NCBI GenBank assembly: GCA_913056415.1
Contig: CAJXNA010000060.1
Location: 1 to 9,506 of the forward strand
Source: an uncultured Chloroflexota bacterium
GTDB taxonomy: Bacteria > Chloroflexota > Dehalococcoidia > SM23-28-2 > RBG-16-64-32
Direction of reading: 5' to 3'
Length of the DNA stretch: 9,506 bases
Position 1 is the first letter of the stretch, and each line of letters starts with the position of its first letter. This document shows positions 6,146 to 9,506 of this stretch, piece after piece. A model generated the notes under the pieces. It searched no databases. It was not told the DNA's origin and saw nothing but the letters and a program-made list of their open reading frames with translations. The position numbers and the translations under genes are program-made.

Positions 6146-7030
6146 CTACTCCGCGATAGGCGGGTCCGCCTCGTGCTCCGTCAGCCGCACCTGCGCGGCA
6201 GCCGGGGCCGGGGTGGGTGTGACAGCCGGTGCGGCTGGCCGCATGGCGATGAAGTACCAGGAGGCCAATACGAGGTATATGGGGTAGGCGACGACCTCCA
6301 GCAGCGATGGGTTGCCGTTGTATCCAAGCAGGGCCTTCAGCCAGAGGCCGACGCCGCTGCCATCGTCAACGATGTAATTGATGTCCCAGACGTGCTCGAT
6401 GAAGATAGGCAGTAGGGCGGCCTCCTGAAGCTCGTGAATGCCGTGTATCAGTAGCCCTGCCGCGAAGAAGATGAGAAGGGTACCGGTCACGTTGAAGAAC
6501 ACCCGCAGGTTCACGCGATAGCCGCCGCTGTAGATTCCCCAGGTGAGACCGATGGCGACGATTATCCCTGCCGTTGCGCCGATGGTGGATTCCAGCGGCG
6601 TTGAAGTCCGCGTCGCGGCGAACAAGAACACGGCCGTTTCCAGACCTTCCCTCAGGATGGCGCTGAACGGTATCAGGGCCAGCGCAAGCACCGACCCCAT
6701 CCCGATCGCCTCCGCCATCTCGTGTTCCAGGCTCTTCTTGATCCCGGCCGACTGTCGCTTCATCCAGACGATCATCCAGCTCAGGACGCCGACCGCCGCC
6801 AGCATAGCAAGCCCTTCGAACGCCTCCGCCTCCCTGCCCTCGAACTCGCCGGCGATGCCAAAGATCGCTGCTCCTACGACGAGGCTGACGGCCACGGCCG
6901 CCAGTGTCGCCACGAGCACCGTCCGGAAGTGACGCCTCTGGTTGGTGGACCTCAGGTAAGCGAGGATGATAGCGACGATGAGCCCGGCCTCTAGGCCTTC
7001 TCGCAAAGTTATGAGGAAGCTGCCACCCAT
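6146..7030 (-). CDS. FTR1-family iron permease (EfeU-like)
   Basis: A 294-residue polytopic membrane protein of the FTR1/EfeU family, which imports iron across the cytoplasmic membrane. Two REGLE motifs, the iron-handling signature, are present at 10-14 and 127-131. Hydrophobic segments lie near 5-25, 37-60, 72-90, 112-140, 148-170, 176-197 and 243-262, matching the seven-helix family pattern. The C-terminus ends in a Pro/Ala-rich hydrophilic tail (about 263-294) of unknown role. ATG 7030 has only a weak AGGCGG upstream and lies 10 bases after the stop of an 18-codon leader ORF that has a strong ribosome binding site, so re-initiation may drive expression. EfeO and EfeB partners are not adjacent. 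A YHS protein gene lies immediately upstream. Iron is the family substrate; oxidation-state preference cannot be read here. Confidence 0.9.
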   Translation of the reverse strand: MGGSFLITLREGLEAGLIVAIILAYLRSTNQRRHFRTVLVATLAAVAVSLVVGAAIFGIAGEFEGREAEAFEGLAMLAAVGVLSWMIVWMKRQSAGIKKSLEHEMAEAIGMGSVLALALIPFSAILREGLETAVFLFAATRTSTPLESTIGATAGIIVAIGLTWGIYSGGYRVNLRVFFNVTGTLLIFFAAGLLIHGIHELQEAALLPIFIEHVWDINYIVDDGSGVGLWLKALLGYNGNPSLLEVVAYPIYLVLASWYFIAMRPAAPAVTPTPAPAAAQVRLTEHEADPPIAE

Positions 7031-7040
7031 CGGAGACCGC

Positions 7041-7097
7041 CTACCGAAAACGGGTGTGGATGGTGCGGGCGGTATTGGAGAGGGAGCGGATCGGCAT
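7041..7097 (-). CDS. Possible 18-residue leader peptide of the iron permease gene
   Basis: A short ORF, ATG 7097 to TAG 7041-7043, encodes MPIRSLSNTARTIHTRFR. It is preceded by GGAGGTGA (7103-7110) at five bases, complementary over eight bases to the 16S rRNA 3' end and the best ribosome binding site in the window. The frame differs from that of the permease, whose ATG lies 10 bases after the leader stop behind a poor site. The peptide has four Arg and no membrane segment. I infer a regulatory leader that controls permease translation by re-initiation or ribosome stalling, or a tiny basic protein. It could also be a chance ORF captured by a ribosome site used otherwise. Confidence 0.45.
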   Translation of the reverse strand: MPIRSLSNTARTIHTRFR

Positions 7098-7102
7098 ACT
7101 GG

Positions 7103-7110
7103 TCACCTCC
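7103..7110 (-). promoter_or_regulatory. Very strong Shine-Dalgarno site ahead of the leader ORF
   Basis: GGAGGTGA on the minus strand, five bases before ATG 7097. It is 73 bases upstream of the permease ATG, too far to serve it directly, so it must serve the leader ORF if it is used. Confidence 0.6.
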
Positions 7111-7124
7111 AGGTCAAGGCCCAC

Positions 7125-7174
7125 CTTAACTTAGCGCTCGCTTAATATTAGTGCATGCTTACCTTAGACCTGTG
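7125..7174. repeat. Three imperfect tandem ~17-bp repeats upstream of the iron permease
   Basis: On the plus strand three head-to-tail copies can be read: CTTAACTTAGCGCTCG (7125-7140), CTTAATATTAGTGCATG (7141-7157) and CTTACCTTAGACCTGTG (7158-7174). All share CTTA followed after two or three bases by TTAG, and a G/C-containing tail. They overlap the predicted permease promoter and transcript start. The TTA-rich half-site form recalls metalloregulator boxes of the DtxR/IdeR/MntR kind, but none matches the known palindromic consensus, so the regulator is not identified. Confidence 0.5.
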
Positions 7175-7190
7175 CAGGTGCATAAGTCAA
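7163..7190 (-). promoter_or_regulatory. Candidate promoter of the leader-permease unit
   Basis: On the minus strand TTGACT (7190-7185) and TCTAAG (7168-7163) are separated by 16 bp. Transcription would begin near 7156, inside the tandem repeats and about 59 bases before the leader ATG. An ACCTG-TG-CAGGT dyad (7168-7179) lies in the spacer and could bind a regulator. A separate TATAAA at 7225-7220 lacks a good -35. Confidence 0.4.
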
Positions 7191-7298
7191 GACGTTTTGG
7201 GACGGATTTCGCAAATTGGTTTATACGACTGCGCTCAGTGTGGCGCTACTAAGCGGCAGCCACAGTCGCCGCAGCCTCAGGGTGGCGATGGAGCGCGT

Positions 7299-7502
7299 CT
7301 ACATCTCGACGGCGGGCTTGTCGGCGCCTATGTACTTGGGCGGGTCCTCGTCGAACATGTGCTTGCAGCCGGGGGCGCAGAAGTAGTAGGTCTCGCCCTG
7401 GTGCTCGCTGGTGGCGCGGGCGGTCTCCTTCTCCACCGTCATGTGGCAGACGGGGTCGATGGCGGTGGCGGGCTTCTTGCGGAAGATGTTCAGGATACCC
7501 AT
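7299..7502 (-). CDS. Stand-alone YHS-domain protein (67 aa)
   Basis: A 67-residue protein made almost entirely of one YHS domain, a small metal-binding module related to TRASH, often attached to copper and heavy-metal P-type ATPases. DPVCHMTV (16-23) and YYFCAPGCKHMF (39-50) supply Cys19, Cys42 and Cys46 as likely ligands, with His20 and His48 nearby. The N-terminus MGILNIFRKK is short, basic and amphipathic rather than a signal peptide. A longer in-frame ORF extends to 7706, but ATG 7502 has AAGGAGAT six bases upstream and the extra N-terminal residues are an out-of-frame reading of the neighbouring oxidoreductase, so the short start is chosen. It follows the oxidoreductase stop by 16 bases and precedes the iron permease. 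I infer cytoplasmic metal sensing or buffering; the metal is unknown. Confidence 0.85.
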   Translation of the reverse strand: MGILNIFRKKPATAIDPVCHMTVEKETARATSEHQGETYYFCAPGCKHMFDEDPPKYIGADKPAVEM

Positions 7503-7518
7503 GCTGATCTCCTTCCTA

Positions 7519-7959
7519 CTAAGCGCCTGACTGTGTAGGGACGAGGATCGCAAACGCGACTCCGAGCCCGCCGACGGTCGAGTGGAGGCTGGTCGCCATG
7601 TAGCGCACAAGCGGCGGCAATGACTGCGTTTCGGGCGGGCTCTCATCGGGTGTAAATACAAGCGTCGTGGCTTCGCGAACCTGGCCACGGAGCCAGTAGC
7701 GAACATCGGGGTTCACACGAACGTTTTCGATCCATTGGGATCGGTTGCCGCGGATCGTGCTGACCAAAACGTGATCGCCGACTAACGTGGCTAAAACCGG
7801 TATGGAATGTGGTAGCCCGGTCCGCCGGCCCTTCGTCTCTAACGCGATCAGCCCGGTAAGGCCAAAGACCGGAAATCCGCATCCCGCGCGCACCGCCGGT
7901 TCGACCAGCAGGTTCAGGGTGCGAAAGAATTCGGTCTCCAGGGTCGCAAGTCTGGACAC
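7519..7959 (-). CDS. DUF385/Ddn-like F420 (deazaflavin)-dependent nitroreductase-family protein
   Basis: A small split-beta-barrel flavin/deazaflavin oxidoreductase of the DUF385 (Ddn-like) family. From the chosen GTG start it has 146 residues. The key stretch ALETKGRRTGLPHSIPVL (39-56), followed by GDHVLVSTIRGNRSQWIENV (61-80) and NPDVRYWLRGQ (83-93), is the family's cofactor-binding and barrel core. Members reduce nitro-aromatic or quinone substrates with F420H2. The longest ORF starts at TTG 7998 (159 aa), but that TTG is the first part of a TTGACA -35 element and has no ribosome site. GTG 7959 fits the family N-terminus and lies just downstream of the predicted transcript start, implying a nearly leaderless mRNA. 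The YHS gene follows by 16 bases. Possible role: redox partner for a metal protein, or quinone detoxification. Substrate is unknown. Confidence 0.82.
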   Translation of the reverse strand: MSRLATLETEFFRTLNLLVEPAVRAGCGFPVFGLTGLIALETKGRRTGLPHSIPVLATLVGDHVLVSTIRGNRSQWIENVRVNPDVRYWLRGQVREATTLVFTPDESPPETQSLPPLVRYMATSLHSTVGGLGVAFAILVPTQSGA

Positions 7960-7969
7960 GGCAGCACCT

Positions 7970-7998
7970 AGTATTCGGGGGTGATGGACGGTTGTCAA
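7970..7998 (-). promoter_or_regulatory. Sigma70-type promoter of the oxidoreductase-YHS operon
   Basis: On the minus strand a perfect TTGACA (7998-7993) is followed after exactly 17 bp by AATACT (7975-7970, four of six matches to TATAAT). Transcription would start near 7963, only a few bases before GTG 7959. This is the best-spaced promoter in the window. Confidence 0.6.
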
Positions 7999-8113
7999 AT
8001 CTGAGCGCGCGACGCTACGCCGAACGCCACTGCTACTTTAGCTGGTATTGCGCTATCACTTCGGCGATGACGCAGGAGCTGTCGTACGCTGCCTCGCTGC
8101 CGGGGTTGGATGC

Positions 8114-8136
8114 GGACGCGCGGCCCTCCGCGCTCC
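8114..8136 (-). terminator. GC-rich hairpin downstream of gnd, possible terminator
   Basis: On the minus strand, starting seven bases after the dehydrogenase stop, GGA-GCGCGG-AGGG-CCGCGC-G-TCC folds into a 9-bp stem with one bulged base and a 4-nt loop. No T-run follows, so it is either a non-canonical terminator or an mRNA-end stabiliser. Confidence 0.35.
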
Positions 8137-8142
8137 CAGGCT

Positions 8143-9012
8143 CTACTTCTCCTTGACGGCGTGGCCGCCGAACTCGTTCCGCAGGGCGGCGATCATCCTC
8201 ATCGCGAAGGAGTCGTCCTGGCGCGAGGCGAAGCGGGCGAACAGGCTGGCGGCGATTGCGGGCGCGGGCACGTTCTCGTTGATCGCTTCGAACACCGTCC
8301 AGCGCCCTTCGCCGGAGTCCTCCACGTAGCCGCGGATCTGGGACAGGTCGGGGTCCTTGTCGAAGGCGCTCTCCGCCAGCTCCAGCAGCCAGGAGCGCAC
8401 GACGCTGCCGTGGTTCCAGAGAGCGGCGATCTGGTGCAGGTCGAGTTGGAACTGCGAGGCCTCCAGGATCTCGAACCCCTCGGCGTAGGCCTGGAGCATG
8501 GCGTACTCGATGCCGTTGTGGACCATCTTCGTGAAGTGGCCGGCGCCCACCGGCCCGACGTGGGCGTAGCCGTCCTTGGGGGCGAGCGTCTTAATGGCAG
8601 GCTCGATGCGCCGGAACGCCTCCTTGCTGCCGCCGACCATCAGGCAGTAGCCTATCTCCAGCCCCCAGATGCCGCCGGAGGTGCCGGCGTCCATGAACAG
8701 CAGCCCCTGCTTCTCCACCTCGGCGCCGCGCCGCATGCTGTCGCGAAAGTTGGAGTTGCCGCCATCCACGATCAGGTCGCCCTTGTCCAGCAGGCCCGTC
8801 AGCTCACGGATAGCCTGCTCCGTGGGGTCGCCCGCCGGGATCATCACCCATACGGCGCGGGGAGCCGTGAGCCTGCCTACAAGCTCAGTGAGCGAACCGA
8901 CGTCCGAGTCCTTCGGGGTTCTGACGTAGCCGATGACCTCGTGGCCGTCGCCGCGCAGCCGCTCCCTCATGTTGCCTCCCATACGGCCGAGGCCCACCAT
9001 GCCTAGTTGCAT
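8143..9012 (-). CDS. gnd: 6-phosphogluconate dehydrogenase, decarboxylating (short form)
   Basis: A 289-residue short-form 6-phosphogluconate dehydrogenase (the roughly 300-residue GndA/YqeC-like group rather than the ~470-residue form). It oxidises and decarboxylates 6-phosphogluconate to ribulose 5-phosphate. GLGRMG (7-12) is the dinucleotide loop; DGGNSNFRDS (83-92), AGTSGG (109-114) and HFTKMVHNGIEYAM (159-172), with Lys162, Asn166 and Glu169, form the substrate site and catalytic pair; SGEGRW lies near 233-238. The open frame reaches GTG 9018, but AGGAGGT (9025-9019) abuts that GTG, whereas ATG 9012 lies six bases away, so ATG is chosen. The NAD-selective Asp seen in short relatives at the end of strand 2 is replaced: the segment is YVRTP (about 29-33), suggesting NADP preference. 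A TATACT box (9054-9049) lies upstream. Confidence 0.9.
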   Translation of the reverse strand: MQLGMVGLGRMGGNMRERLRGDGHEVIGYVRTPKDSDVGSLTELVGRLTAPRAVWVMIPAGDPTEQAIRELTGLLDKGDLIVDGGNSNFRDSMRRGAEVEKQGLLFMDAGTSGGIWGLEIGYCLMVGGSKEAFRRIEPAIKTLAPKDGYAHVGPVGAGHFTKMVHNGIEYAMLQAYAEGFEILEASQFQLDLHQIAALWNHGSVVRSWLLELAESAFDKDPDLSQIRGYVEDSGEGRWTVFEAINENVPAPAIAASLFARFASRQDDSFAMRMIAALRNEFGGHAVKEK

Positions 9013-9018
9013 CGTCAC

Positions 9019-9025
9019 ACCTCCT
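9019..9025 (-). promoter_or_regulatory. Ribosome binding site deciding the gnd start
   Basis: AGGAGGT on the minus strand lies directly against an in-frame GTG (9018-9016), too close to use, and six bases before ATG 9012-9010. It therefore selects the ATG. Confidence 0.75.
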
Positions 9026-9048
9026 GTAAGTTGGCGCTTATCAGGGAC

Positions 9049-9054
9049 AGTATA
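9049..9054 (-). promoter_or_regulatory. Possible -10 element for gnd
   Basis: TATACT on the minus strand matches five of six positions of the sigma70 -10. Transcription would begin near 9042, giving a leader of about 30 bases with the strong ribosome site. No good -35 is seen at 16-18 bp, and the 64-base gap to the helicase gene allows read-through instead. Confidence 0.35.
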
Positions 9055-9076
9055 CGTCTCGGTGGCGGCTCTAGCC

Positions 9077-9506
9077 TCAGCGGGCGGTCGTCATGGGGCC
9101 CGCGGATGAAGCCGGCAGCGCTTCGGTCTGCTCGGGCGGCAGCGGCAGGCCGTCGCAGTAGACGATTGTCTTGGTGTGGACGGCGGGCACGCGGGGGCCC
9201 GGGGTGAGGATGCCCGCCAGGTTGAGGGGGTCCACCGCGCTGAGCCGCACGAGCTCGCCCTTCTTCTCCGTCCGCCGCACCCGCCGGAGCGCGTCCACGG
9301 CCTCCGGCCGGGCGTACTGCTCGCCGAGGAAGGCGGCGACGAAGCGCCCGCCTCGCACCAGGCCCCGCGCCTCCAGGCGCCGCAGCGCCCGCAGCAGCTC
9401 TCGCCAGGGCAACGAAAGGCTCTCGCGCTGCACCAGGTCGCGGAAGATGACGCCGTATCGGGTCAGCAGCTGCTCAGCCCAGACCTCGGCGAGCTCCTCG
9501 GTGGCG
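9077..9506 (-). CDS. lhr: Lhr-family ATP-dependent helicase, C-terminal fragment (5' end outside the window)
   Basis: The last 142 residues of a long helicase whose frame runs off the right edge. Visible from the edge are EVWAEQLLTRYGVIFRDLV, PWRELLRALRRLEARGLVRGG, RFVAAFLGEQYARPEAV and VRLSAVDPLNLAGILTPG. This series matches the winged-helix and C-terminal region of long-form Lhr, a superfamily 2 DNA repair helicase. The GTG at 9433 is an internal valine, not a start, since open codons continue upstream with conserved sequence. The ATPase and RecA-like domains lie beyond the window, so activity cannot be judged. The protein ends with a short Pro/Ala-rich tail. It stops 64 bases before the dehydrogenase ATG on the same strand. 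Assignment rests on remembered family sequence patterns and is fairly secure. Confidence 0.8.
   Translation of the reverse strand, partial: ATEELAEVWAEQLLTRYGVIFRDLVQRESLSLPWRELLRALRRLEARGLVRGGRFVAAFLGEQYARPEAVDALRRVRRTEKKGELVRLSAVDPLNLAGILTPGPRVPAVHTKTIVYCDGLPLPPEQTEALPASSAGPMTTAR

Noticed and set aside
7155..7538. 127-codon plus-strand frame over the permease control region and YHS gene
   Set aside because: It lies antisense to the YHS gene, has no ribosome binding site and no recognisable motif.
7503..7706. N-terminal extension of the YHS ORF up to 7706
   Set aside because: The extension is an out-of-frame reading of the oxidoreductase gene. A strong AAGGAGAT precedes the internal ATG at 7502, where the YHS protein sequence begins.
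1..9506. Search by eye for CRISPR arrays, insertion sequences, integrases, rRNA and tRNA genes
   Set aside because: No regularly spaced repeats, transposase motifs, terminal inverted repeats or structural RNA signatures were seen. The only tandem repeat is the short promoter array at 7125-7174.

Overview
The window looks like a GC-rich bacterial chromosome segment with tightly packed genes, mostly on the minus strand. GTG starts, an F420/deazaflavin-type oxidoreductase, a long-form Lhr helicase tail and a stand-alone YHS protein together suggest Chloroflexota (SAR202 or Dehalococcoidia-like), with Actinobacteriota or another F420-using phylum as alternatives. This taxonomic call is an inference, and no marker gene settles it.

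Layout, left to right. Positions 1-536 (+) hold the C-terminal end of a membrane sulfatase/phosphoglycerol-transferase-like enzyme in visibly less GC-rich DNA. Positions 537-714 have no convincing gene. Positions 715-822 (+) are a likely unlisted 35-residue membrane peptide whose stop overlaps the GTG start of a thiolase (819-1973, +). The thiolase ends on a short hairpin and converges on a four-gene minus-strand operon. In transcription order that operon is a serine-palmitoyltransferase-like PLP enzyme (5953-4661), a GNAT-type acyltransferase (4648-3515), an extended SDR reductase (3518-2529) and rpiB (2508-2059). The first three match the catalytic steps of bacterial ceramide/sphingolipid synthesis: condensation, N-acylation and ketone reduction. 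A perfect inverted repeat abuts a TATAAT box upstream of this operon.

Positions 6146-7030 (-) encode an FTR1-family iron permease. It is preceded by a strong ribosome binding site and an 18-codon leader ORF (7041-7097), and by three imperfect tandem ~17-bp repeats (7125-7174) that overlap a predicted promoter. Next upstream are a YHS metal-binding protein (7299-7502) and a DUF385/Ddn-like oxidoreductase (7519-7959) in one operon with its own TTGACA-N17-AATACT promoter. Finally come a short-form 6-phosphogluconate dehydrogenase (8143-9012) and the 3' end of an Lhr-type helicase gene (9077-9506), both on the minus strand.

The best candidates for new biology are the compact SPT/acyltransferase/reductase cassette with its operator-like palindrome, the small membrane peptide coupled to the thiolase, and the leader peptide plus tandem-repeat control region of the iron permease.
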